Source of the DNA: Deltaproteobacteria bacterium | GTDB lineage: Bacteria > Desulfobacterota > Desulfobulbia > Desulfobulbales > SURF-16 | Direction: 5' to 3' | DNA length: 64,000 bases | Assembly (NCBI GenBank): GCA_016219175.1 | Contig: JACRCD010000045.1 | Location: forward strand, 1 to 64,000 | Shown here: positions 37,335 to 45,775 of the stretch, in pieces | How positions within the stretch are numbered: position 1 is the stretch's first letter | How the letters are laid out: every line of letters starts with the position of its first letter | Made by a program: the position numbers and the translations under genes | Notes under the pieces: model-generated | The model's database searches: none | What the model was told of the DNA's origin: nothing | What the model saw: the letters and a program-made list of their open reading frames with translations, nothing else

Positions 37335-40028
37335 CTATTGAATATCCCGCAGCCTTTTTTTGCTGTCGTCTATTTTCAGTAAGGTGGCGGAAAGGATTTC
37401 CACCTTCTCTTTTTCCTTATTCACCACATCCTCCGGGGCATTGGCCAGGAATTTTTCATTCGTGATCTTTCCCTGGCTCTGCTGCAGCTGTTTTTCGAGC
37501 TTGGCCTGCTCTTTGGCTAATTTTTCCAGTTCCTTTTGCACATCAATAAGCCCTTCCAAAGGAACACAGATTTCCACATCCTCAAATATTGCGGATGCCG
37601 CCCCTTTCGGACCATGCCCCTCATGAAGCAGAGCGAGGGTGTTGGCCCGGGTCAGACCTTGGATGGCAGCGCGATGTTGATCTATTAATGCTGCCCTGCC
37701 CTGGTTGTGGCAGATGACAATCACCTCAATCCGGGCGGAGGGGTGAATCTGCATCTCGCTGCGAATATTGCGGATGGCCCCGATGAGGCCCATGACAAGT
37801 TGCGCGGTTGTTTCCGCCTCAGGATCATCCCAGCCGGGATTTTGTTCGGGATAGGGCGCATTCATGATGCTTTCCCTTTCTCCGGGCAGGGCATGCCAGA
37901 TCTCTTCGGTGACAAAGGGGATCACCGGGTGAAGCAATTTGATAACAGATTCCAGCACGGCGAAAAGCACACCCTTGACCATTTGTTTGTGGACTTCAGC
38001 ATCACTGAAGAGTTCCGGCTTGATGAGTTCGAGATACCAGTCGCAGAATTCATGCCAGATGAACTGATACATGGCGGATGCGGCATCATTGAATCGGTAA
38101 TCATGCAGGGCTCTGTGCACTTCGGCTATGGTGCGGTTGAGGCGGCTTAAAATCCAGCGGTGAGAAAGACCAAGACCGGCCGCCGTTACTTTGCTGGTGA
38201 CGGAGGGCTCACAATCACTTATGTGCATGAGGGCAAACCTGCTGGCATTCCATATTTTATTGATGAAATACCGGTAGCCCTCGATCCTTTCTTCTGAAAG
38301 CCGGATATCCCTGCCTTGGGCGGCAAAGGCGGTCATGGTGAAACGAAGGGCGTCCGTACCGAACTTGTCCATGACCAGCAGGGGGTCCATGACGTTGCCT
38401 TTTGATTTGCTCATCTTTTGCCCTTCGCTATCGCGGACCAGGGCGTGCAGATAGACATCCTTGAAAGGAACCTCTCCCATGAAGTGCAGCCCCATCATCA
38501 TCATGCGCGAAACCCAGAAAAACAAAATGTCAAAGCTGGTAATAAGCACTGAGGTGGGATAAAAAAACTTGAGCTCCTGGGTTTTGTCCGGCCAGCCCAG
38601 GGTGGAAAAAGGCCACAGGGCTGAACTGAACCAAGTATCGAGTACATCCGTTTCCTGCAGAAGCTGTCTGGATTTGCATTTGGGACAGTGATCCGGTTCG
38701 CTTTCGCTGACCGTCAGCTCCCCGCAGGCCTCACAGGTCCAGGCTGGAATCTGATGACCCCACCAGATCTGCCTGGAAATACACCAGTCCCGGATATTAT
38801 ACATCCAGTCAAAGAAGGTAGCCTCCCAGGATTTCGGATGAATTTTGATTTCCCCGTTTTTCACCGCGTTAATGGCTTTCATTGCCAGAGGTTTAACCGA
38901 AACAAACCATTGTTTTGATAATGAGGGCTCGACAACGGTTGAGCATCGGTAGCAGTGGCCAACGCCATGCTGATAATCTTCGATACCGTCCAAAAAGCCG
39001 TTCGCCCGCAGATCCTCAACAATCTGTTTGCGGCAGGCGAAGCGATCGAGTCCGGCATAAGGTCCGGCTTCAACATTCATGTGGCCATCGTCATCCATCA
39101 CCTTGATAGCGGGAAGATCATGACGACGGGCCATTTCAAAATCATTCAGATCATGGGCCGGGGTAACCTTCAAAGCGCCCGTGCCGAATTCCCTTTCGAC
39201 CTGTTCATCAAAAACAACCGGTATTTTCCGGTTGACAAGGGGAAGGATCACGGATTTCTCCGGCAAGGAGCTGTATCTCTCATCCTCGGGATGAACCGCG
39301 ACCCCTGTGTCGCCGAGCATGGTCTCGGGACGTGTTGTGGCGACCACGATGTATCCTTCCCCATTGGCAAAAGGATATCTGATCCGATAAAGCTTTCCAG
39401 CAGTGGGTTCGTGCTCGACCTCCAGATCAGCCAAGGCGGTATGGCAACGTGGACACCAGTTTATGATATAGTCGCCCCGGTAAATCAATCCTTCCCGGTA
39501 CAGACGGGTAAAAACAGTGCGCACCGCCCGGGATAAGCCCTCATCCATGGTGAAACGCTCCCTGTCCCAGTCGCAGGAGCAGCCGAGTCTTTTCAGCTGG
39601 TTGATAATCTGCCCGCCTGACTGAGCTTTCCACTGCCAGACCCGTTCAATGAATTTGTCCCGGCCCACATCGTGCCGGGTGAGATCCTCGGCCGCCAGCT
39701 GCCGCTCAACCACGTTCTGGGTGGCTATGCCGGCATGGTCGGTTCCCGGAACCCACAGGGTATTGAAGCCCTGCATGCGCTTGTATCGCACCAGGATATC
39801 CTGCATGGTATTGTTCAAGGCATGTCCAACATGGAGAACCCCGGTTACATTAGGAGGGGGGATGACAATGGAGAAAGAGGGCCGCGACTCATCCATTGTC
39901 GCCCTGAATTTTTTTTGTTCCTGCCAGACCAGATACCACTTTTTTTCAACATCGGAAAATTCGTAGGCCTTGGCAAGCAGCTTTTCTGTATTCATGTTGT
40001 CTTCGTTCGTTGTCATGCTCGTACTCAT
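37335..40028 (-). CDS. valS: valyl-tRNA synthetase
   Basis: Class I aminoacyl-tRNA synthetase charging tRNA-Val. The HIGH motif appears as HVGH in PPNVTGVLHVGHALN near residue 63, and KMSKSKGN carries the second signature near 540; the editing domain has TRPETMLGDT near 270; the end is a coiled coil (KELEKLAKEQAKLEKQL). Possible starts are ATG at 40028, 40016 or 39995, none with a strong ribosome site; 40028 gives 897 residues. The frame stays open further upstream, but those residues look non-coding. Convergent with the chemoreceptor. Confidence 0.96.
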   Translation of the reverse strand: MSTSMTTNEDNMNTEKLLAKAYEFSDVEKKWYLVWQEQKKFRATMDESRPSFSIVIPPPNVTGVLHVGHALNNTMQDILVRYKRMQGFNTLWVPGTDHAGIATQNVVERQLAAEDLTRHDVGRDKFIERVWQWKAQSGGQIINQLKRLGCSCDWDRERFTMDEGLSRAVRTVFTRLYREGLIYRGDYIINWCPRCHTALADLEVEHEPTAGKLYRIRYPFANGEGYIVVATTRPETMLGDTGVAVHPEDERYSSLPEKSVILPLVNRKIPVVFDEQVEREFGTGALKVTPAHDLNDFEMARRHDLPAIKVMDDDGHMNVEAGPYAGLDRFACRKQIVEDLRANGFLDGIEDYQHGVGHCYRCSTVVEPSLSKQWFVSVKPLAMKAINAVKNGEIKIHPKSWEATFFDWMYNIRDWCISRQIWWGHQIPAWTCEACGELTVSESEPDHCPKCKSRQLLQETDVLDTWFSSALWPFSTLGWPDKTQELKFFYPTSVLITSFDILFFWVSRMMMMGLHFMGEVPFKDVYLHALVRDSEGQKMSKSKGNVMDPLLVMDKFGTDALRFTMTAFAAQGRDIRLSEERIEGYRYFINKIWNASRFALMHISDCEPSVTSKVTAAGLGLSHRWILSRLNRTIAEVHRALHDYRFNDAASAMYQFIWHEFCDWYLELIKPELFSDAEVHKQMVKGVLFAVLESVIKLLHPVIPFVTEEIWHALPGERESIMNAPYPEQNPGWDDPEAETTAQLVMGLIGAIRNIRSEMQIHPSARIEVIVICHNQGRAALIDQHRAAIQGLTRANTLALLHEGHGPKGAASAIFEDVEICVPLEGLIDVQKELEKLAKEQAKLEKQLQQSQGKITNEKFLANAPEDVVNKEKEKVEILSATLLKIDDSKKRLRDIQ

Positions 40029-40131
40029 TTCAAGTATTGCGATATCACAGTGATTTTTTTTACAATGGCTTAGGCCGGAACGTGCGATTAGAGGACATGC
40101 GGCAAGACCATCAAAACAATTCCGCACCAAT

Positions 40132-41196
40132 CTACAGCACACTCCATCGTTTGGGAAAGAAAATATTGGTGTAGAGATCCAGGGCGTACCGATCGGTCAT
40201 GCCGGAGATGAAATCACAGACCTTTCTGGGACGCTCCGTCTCCTCGCCGTAAGCTGTTTCAGCTTTCCAGATAGCGCCTCCCGGCAGTTTAATATCTTCT
40301 TCCATGAAATAATGGTACAACTCACGTATAATTTTCATGGCCTTAATGAATTCACGATGCACGCAGTTGGTCTGGTAAACATTTTCAAACAAAAAGGTGC
40401 GTAAATCGCCAGTTGCCTGCAGAATTCCAGGACTCATTACCAGCCGCGCACCACCTGATTCTATTGTTTTCATGATGAGGTCATTGACCATGGCGCTAAT
40501 TCGTTGTGAATTTGTTGCACCCAAATCCGCGCTGAAATAAGCAAGCACATCCTTTTCCGCAACGAGGCCTGCCCGCACGGCATCGTCAAGGTCGTGATTC
40601 ACGTAGGCGAAAATATCCGCCACCCTTACCACCTGGCCTTCCAGGGTTTCAGGGAGTTGCGAAAGATCGTCAGGTAAAATGGCTTTTCGTCCCTTGGAGT
40701 GTCTAAGAATGCCGTCACGCACTTCATAGCTCAGGTTCAGCCCCTTGCCCTTGTTCTCAAGGACATCAACGACGCGCAAACTCTGTTCATAATGTTTGAA
40801 ACCACCTGGATGCACCTCGTTTAATACTGATTCACCCGCATGGCCGAAAGGGGTATGCCCCAAGTCATGGCCAAGGGCGATGGCCTCAATGAGATGGCCG
40901 TTCAGACCCAGGGCAACGCCGATCGTTCTGGCTATCTGCGCGACTTCCAGGGCGTGGGTCAGTCTGGTGCGGTAATGATCGCCGGTCGGGGCAAGGAAAA
41001 CCTGGGTTTTGTGGGTCAGACGACGAAAGGTCTTGGAGTGAATGATCCTGTCTCTGTCACGCTGAAAGGCAAGCCTGACAGGACACTCTTCTTCTTCCCG
41101 TACTCTTCCCTTACTGTTTTTGGTGTGAAGGGCAAACGGGGAAAGGTTTCTTGCCTCCCGGTCTTCAAGTTCATGGCGAAGGCAGCGTGTTATCAT
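40132..41196 (-). CDS. dGTPase-like HD-domain triphosphohydrolase
   Basis: Deoxyguanosinetriphosphate triphosphohydrolase-like protein of 354 residues. The HD metal site is RRLTHKTQVF with the first His, TRLTHALEVAQIAR with the second, and IALGHDLGHTPFGHAGE with the His-Asp pair (near residues 60-118); the DDAVRAGL helix provides the last Asp. It hydrolyses dNTPs to deoxynucleoside and triphosphate in known members and may control dNTP pools. Lies 103 nt upstream of valS on the same strand. Confidence 0.92.
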   Translation of the reverse strand: MITRCLRHELEDREARNLSPFALHTKNSKGRVREEEECPVRLAFQRDRDRIIHSKTFRRLTHKTQVFLAPTGDHYRTRLTHALEVAQIARTIGVALGLNGHLIEAIALGHDLGHTPFGHAGESVLNEVHPGGFKHYEQSLRVVDVLENKGKGLNLSYEVRDGILRHSKGRKAILPDDLSQLPETLEGQVVRVADIFAYVNHDLDDAVRAGLVAEKDVLAYFSADLGATNSQRISAMVNDLIMKTIESGGARLVMSPGILQATGDLRTFLFENVYQTNCVHREFIKAMKIIRELYHYFMEEDIKLPGGAIWKAETAYGEETERPRKVCDFISGMTDRYALDLYTNIFFPKRWSVL

Positions 41197-41413
41197 GTTG
41201 GCGCTCGATCAAAAAAGGACCCGCAAAGAGATCGTTTTGACTCCGCGGGTGTTTTTCAGCGGACCGCCTAAAAATGCTGCAGCCCTATTTCGGAAAACTC
41301 TTGGGACCTTACTGGTAAATTCCATGGTGGTCAAGAAGTTGTCGGCAAATTAATAAAGAAAATGAATATCCGTTCAAATGACAATCGATAAAAAACGGGC
41401 CATGGGCTTGCCA

Positions 41414-43384
41414 TTATGAAAGCGAATTTTCAACTTTTTCCATTTTTTCCTGATTTTCTTCCCATTGCTGATAAAGACGGGATAGTCTGCGCTCAACAGA
41501 TGCATATTCCTTGCTCTTCTCAGTAAAGGCCTCCTGGTCTTTGTACAATTCGGGATCAGCCAGTTTTGTTTCGAGATCCGCTTTTAATGATTCCAATCTG
41601 CTTATTTCTATTTCCGCTTCCTTTATTTTTAAAAGAAAAGGCCGCAAGAGGGTATTTTTTCCCTCCCGTATTTTTGCCTGCTCCTGTCTGGCCTTTTTTC
41701 CCCGCGCCGCTGTTTGCGACTCTCCCTGCAGGGCGGGGACAGGTTCGGATTTGGGCTCGATTGCGGCTGTCTGCCTTTCTTTTGCCGTTTTTTCTAGGTA
41801 ATAAGCTAAATTTCCATCATAAAGGGTGGCGCGTCCATTTTTTATCTCCAGCACCTTATTGACAAAATGATCCAGAAAATAGCGGTTGTGGCTGACAATA
41901 ATGATTGAGCCGTCATACTGGGCCAGGGCATCCTGCAGGATATCCTGAGACATCATGTCAAGATGGTTTGTCGGTTCATCCATTATGAGAAGATTAGCCG
42001 GGGTGGCAATCATTTTGGCTAGCGCCAGTCTGCTTTTCTCCCCTCCGGATAAAACCTGCACCTTTTTATCAACATCATCGCCCTTGAACAAAAATGCGCC
42101 CAGCAGCGATCTGGTCTGGGTTATGGTCTTTTCAGCCTCAATATGGGTTACGGTTTCAAGCACTGTATAAAGGGGAGAAAGTTCTTGGGCCTGGTGCTGG
42201 CCAAAGTAAGAAAGGGATATGTTATGCCCTAAACGGATGGAGCCGGAATCGGGAGGAATAAGACCGGCAAGTATTTTCACCAGGGTTGATTTGCCCGCCC
42301 CGTTGACGCCGACAATCGCTATTTTATCCCCGCGCTGCAGCTCAAAATTGATTTTCTTGAAAACGTCTTTCCCGGCAAACCCTTTACACAGGCCGGTCAC
42401 GGCAATTGCCAGCCTGCCGCTGGCAGGTGCGGGCGGGAAACGGAAAGAGATTTTTTGTTCAGTATCTTCAAGCTCGATGATTTCCATTTTTTCGAGTTGT
42501 TTTACCCGGCTCTGCACCTGCTTGGCCTTGGTTGATTTTGACCGGAACCTGTCAACAAAACGTTTGGTCTGATCAATCCTGGCCTGTTGATTGGTGTAAG
42601 CGGCCCGCTGGATCTGTAACCTGAGCTCCTTTTCTTTGACATAAGTGGAATAATTTCCTTTGTAAATCGTGAGATTGCCAAGACTTAATTCCCAGGTCGA
42701 AGTGGTCATGTTATCGAGAAAGGTTCGATCGTGGGAGACGATGATCAACGCCCCCGGGTAAGCGGATAAGAATTCTTCAAGCCAGGTCAGGGATTCAATA
42801 TCCAGATGGTTAGTCGGCTCATCAAGAAAAAGAAAGGAAGGAGAGGCAAGCAGCTGCTTGGCCAGCATCAGACGCATCAACCATCCGCCGCTGAATGTAT
42901 GACAGTTCCGGCCCAGGTCGCTTTCGTGAAAGCCGAGGCCCAGGAGAACTTTTTCTATTGTTGCCTTGATGCGGAATACATTGGAGTGGTCGAGCTCATG
43001 CTGCAACTCCCCTTGCCGCTTAAGAAGTTCGTCGATACGGGCTTCCTTGTTATCGGCGTCGGCAAGCTGACTATTTATTTCATCAAGTTCTTTCTGCTTG
43101 GCCAGCAGAGGAGAAAAGGCGCTTTCCGCTTCATCGTAAAGCGTCCTGCCCAGTTCCAAACCCACTATTTCCTGGGGAAGGTAACCGCAGGTAACTTGTT
43201 TTGATCTGGTGACCACCCCAGGGTCCGCTTCTGAAATTCCGGCAAGAATCTTTAACAGCGTTGACTTTCCCGCTCCGTTGACCCCCACAAGGCCGATTCT
43301 GTCCTTGATGTTAATGCGACCGGAAATATTTTTGAATAAGTGTTTGGCCCCATATTGAATGGAGAGGTTATTAATGGTAATCAT
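41414..43384 (-). CDS. ABC-F family ATPase (YheS/Uup type)
   Basis: Soluble protein with two ABC ATPase domains and no membrane part; ABC-F proteins bind the ribosome E site. Domain 1: GVNGAGKSTLL near residue 34-44, FSGGWLMR, FLDEPTNHLD. Domain 2: GVNGAGKSTLV near 357, LSGGEKSRLALA, IMDEPTNHLD. Between them is the charged P-site tRNA-interaction linker (about 240-310). The C-terminal 120 residues form a lysine- and glutamate-rich coiled coil, as in YheS and Uup. 656 residues. Translation rescue or ribosome assembly is likely; antibiotic resistance is possible but less so. Confidence 0.93.
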   Translation of the reverse strand: MITINNLSIQYGAKHLFKNISGRINIKDRIGLVGVNGAGKSTLLKILAGISEADPGVVTRSKQVTCGYLPQEIVGLELGRTLYDEAESAFSPLLAKQKELDEINSQLADADNKEARIDELLKRQGELQHELDHSNVFRIKATIEKVLLGLGFHESDLGRNCHTFSGGWLMRLMLAKQLLASPSFLFLDEPTNHLDIESLTWLEEFLSAYPGALIIVSHDRTFLDNMTTSTWELSLGNLTIYKGNYSTYVKEKELRLQIQRAAYTNQQARIDQTKRFVDRFRSKSTKAKQVQSRVKQLEKMEIIELEDTEQKISFRFPPAPASGRLAIAVTGLCKGFAGKDVFKKINFELQRGDKIAIVGVNGAGKSTLVKILAGLIPPDSGSIRLGHNISLSYFGQHQAQELSPLYTVLETVTHIEAEKTITQTRSLLGAFLFKGDDVDKKVQVLSGGEKSRLALAKMIATPANLLIMDEPTNHLDMMSQDILQDALAQYDGSIIIVSHNRYFLDHFVNKVLEIKNGRATLYDGNLAYYLEKTAKERQTAAIEPKSEPVPALQGESQTAARGKKARQEQAKIREGKNTLLRPFLLKIKEAEIEISRLESLKADLETKLADPELYKDQEAFTEKSKEYASVERRLSRLYQQWEENQEKMEKVENSLS

Positions 43385-43486
43385 AGGAAATCAGGTTGGA
43401 ATCTTGCTCTTTTGGTTTGACAAATTATCTCTAATAGCGGGAATGATTGCCCCCCGCAATGTGGAGCCGCAACGTAACCGGTTGAC

Positions 43487-43786
43487 ATGCAAATATCAGA
43501 AAAGCTCAAAAAAGGCACTGTTTTTTCCATGGAATACGATACATGGCATGTTGTTGCAGAGCTCGGCTATACGGGGCTGGCCAGAAGAAAAAATGTAGCC
43601 TTGGCGGATTTAAACGATGAAAAGTGCATCGTGCTGAAAAATGAAAAATGTGCAAGATTTCCGGAAACCTTTCTTCACTCCCTGCCGTTTGACAGCTTTC
43701 TCCTGTCTGTCCCTGTTTTGAAGGTCCATAGTCTGGCAGGAGTAACCCTCACCATGAAAAACATAATGGGGGGCAGCCCCGCCTGA
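43487..43786 (+). pseudogene. DUF362-domain fragment
   Basis: A 99-codon open frame reads as the middle of a DUF362 protein: ELGYTGLARRKNVALADLND resembles the family's Gly-Tyr...Asp-Leu-Asn block, and PVLKVHSLAGVTLTMKNIMG is its best-known core. The N-terminal third and the whole C-terminal part (with its usual cysteine/histidine region) are absent, and the neighbouring genes ppsR and the ABC-F gene leave no room. No good ribosome site precedes the ATG. It is therefore most likely a decayed remnant; a functional small protein cannot be excluded. Confidence 0.6.
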
Positions 43787-43846
43787 ACACTATCAACAGG
43801 TGGCTCACGGAATCCTGGGCCCCGCGGATTTTACAGAAATCAGCGG

Positions 43847-44674
43847 CTAGGGACGAAGGGTAAGTTTTTTCTTCGGCAGATGCACGACCTGGCAGATCTG
43901 GGTGGCAATTTCCTCAATGGATTTTCCTGATGATGAAATAATCGGAATACCATGGCGTCGATATATTTCTTCAGCCTGCTGAATTTCCTGCCTGCAGGTG
44001 ATGATCTTGGCATATTGACTGCCGGGGTATCGTTTTTCCCTGACGCTGCTGAGTAATTCGGGAGATGTGGTTAGCCCTACCAACCGTTTTGTTATGCCCT
44101 TTAATGAGCTTGGCAGTTGGTATTGATTCAGATATTCACTGGTCAGTGGGAAATTGGCGGATTTATATCCCATCTGGGTGGCCAGATAAACACTCACCGG
44201 GGTTTTTCCCGCCCTGGAAACCCCCAGAAGAATAATATCGGCTTCGTTATACTCGTAAGTTTTGGTGCCGTCGTCATGTTCAAGACAGTAATGAATGGCC
44301 TCAACACGCCTGCCCATTTCCAGCCCATCCGTGTGGTGAGAAAATCCAGGCACCCGTAATGCTTTCGTTTCCAGTGACAGCTCCAGATTGTCAAGCAACG
44401 CGCCGAAAATGTCAAAAAATTCAACCTCGGGGTTGTCAAAAATCTGGCGAATCTCCTGGTCCATAATGGAGATGAAGACAAGAGGTCTTCTGCCGCAGGA
44501 TCGTTTCAGGATCGTTTTAATGATCTCCCTTGCCTCCGCCACGGTGCGGATAAAAGGGTAGCTTTCTTCAACAAAGTTGATTTCCGGGAATTGACAGGTA
44601 AGGGCCTGGCCAAGATTGGTCACAAGTATCCCGGTGCTGTCTGAAATATAATAGACATCTTTTGATTTCCACAT
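43847..44674 (-). CDS. ppsR: PEP synthase regulatory kinase/pyrophosphorylase (PSRP, DUF299)
   Basis: Bifunctional regulator that switches phosphoenolpyruvate synthase (or pyruvate phosphate dikinase) off by ADP-dependent phosphorylation and on by phosphate-dependent removal. 275 residues. YYISDSTGI at residues 8-16, the P-loop GVSRAGKTP at 151-159 and the C-terminal GLT.SPE.L...R / YA or YPGSQYA segment are typical. No PEP synthase gene is in this window. Confidence 0.92.
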   Translation of the reverse strand: MWKSKDVYYISDSTGILVTNLGQALTCQFPEINFVEESYPFIRTVAEAREIIKTILKRSCGRRPLVFISIMDQEIRQIFDNPEVEFFDIFGALLDNLELSLETKALRVPGFSHHTDGLEMGRRVEAIHYCLEHDDGTKTYEYNEADIILLGVSRAGKTPVSVYLATQMGYKSANFPLTSEYLNQYQLPSSLKGITKRLVGLTTSPELLSSVREKRYPGSQYAKIITCRQEIQQAEEIYRRHGIPIISSSGKSIEEIATQICQVVHLPKKKLTLRP

Positions 44675-44769
44675 GATGACGAATATAAAGAATCATCCGG
44701 AAAAAGTCAAAAGTAGTTACGGCAAGGAGCTAACGAATTGGATACTTGGACCTTATCTGTTATTTCAGA

Positions 44770-45675
44770 TCAAACTGAATACATCCAGTTATTGAATTCC
44801 TGCAGAAAATTTTCTTTCAGCGTATTTTTTTGGTTAAAAAGCGCGGGATGCTGCATATTCTCCGTTTTTGTGTCAATGGCCTCGTGAACCAGAGGAAGAC
44901 TGAAGGGCGCAAGCCTGGGATGTTTAGCAATCGTTTCCTGCAATTTATTCATCATCTGACGAGCCGCGGGAATCTCCTGCGTTTCCCCGGGGGCGGCAGT
45001 TCCCTGTGACGGCTGGTCCGGCTTGATCCCATCGAGGTACTCCTTAATCTGCTGCCATTGGGCCTGTAACATCTCGGCATATTTTATTTCATCAGTGCGC
45101 GCCTGATCAATGACTTCGGGAAGTTGAGCAAATAAATCCTCCAGTGGGGTTTCAAAATTTTCCGAGGCGGGAAGAGGATGATAATCAGTCATCTGCGATG
45201 TTGCCGACCATTGGGCCTGATAGCTGAAAGAGGCGGACAATTGCACAATGGAACCCATGTCGCCTATGTTCATCGCCTCATCCATCGCCTTGGTCATATC
45301 GCCGCTGAAAAAATGGTCGGCAATGGCTGAGAGATCGGTCAGCAGGTTCTGTATATCGGCAAGCTCCTCTTCGTTGAGATCGCCGGCAATGGAAAGATTG
45401 AACGAGTTGGCGCTCAGGGAGGAAGCTGTAAAATTCATGCCCTGCTGCAGGGGGGTTTTCCAGTTTTCCGAGGCAAGGGAATAGGCCTCTTCCTGATAAT
45501 GGGAGATGGTTACCACATCTCCTTCGGCGGTGGTGAGAGATATGTTGGCGTCACTGCGTTGAGCCAGCGTCTCGGTGTAGCTTGCGTGCCCCTTCTGCGG
45601 CAACGGGGTAGAAAAGCGGGAAACTGCCTGTTGATAAGGAAGAACATTGCTCTGCTGGATAGAATTTGTCATCAT
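44770..45675 (-). CDS. hypothetical protein with DUF5610-like features
   Basis: Not recognised with certainty. 301 residues, no signal peptide or membrane helix, acidic and Gln/Ser-rich. It has two short strand patterns, SLTTAEGDVVTISHY (about residues 46-60) and SFNLSIAGDLNEEELADIQNLL (split across about 90-111), then a helical region and a Pro-rich linker. I recall similar proteins in Geobacter and sulfate reducers but know no function. ATG at 45675 or 45672 follows GGAG closely. It lies downstream of the glycogen phosphorylase gene on the same strand. Confidence 0.7.
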   Translation of the reverse strand: MMTNSIQQSNVLPYQQAVSRFSTPLPQKGHASYTETLAQRSDANISLTTAEGDVVTISHYQEEAYSLASENWKTPLQQGMNFTASSLSANSFNLSIAGDLNEEELADIQNLLTDLSAIADHFFSGDMTKAMDEAMNIGDMGSIVQLSASFSYQAQWSATSQMTDYHPLPASENFETPLEDLFAQLPEVIDQARTDEIKYAEMLQAQWQQIKEYLDGIKPDQPSQGTAAPGETQEIPAARQMMNKLQETIAKHPRLAPFSLPLVHEAIDTKTENMQHPALFNQKNTLKENFLQEFNNWMYSV

Positions 45676-45775
45676 TTTTCTCCGGTATTACACGTTGGCC
45701 TATTGTCTTTTAGTTTTACGGTTATAAAAGACAAATCGGTTTTTCCGGAGATAACTTTAATACTTTTCAACCCCC

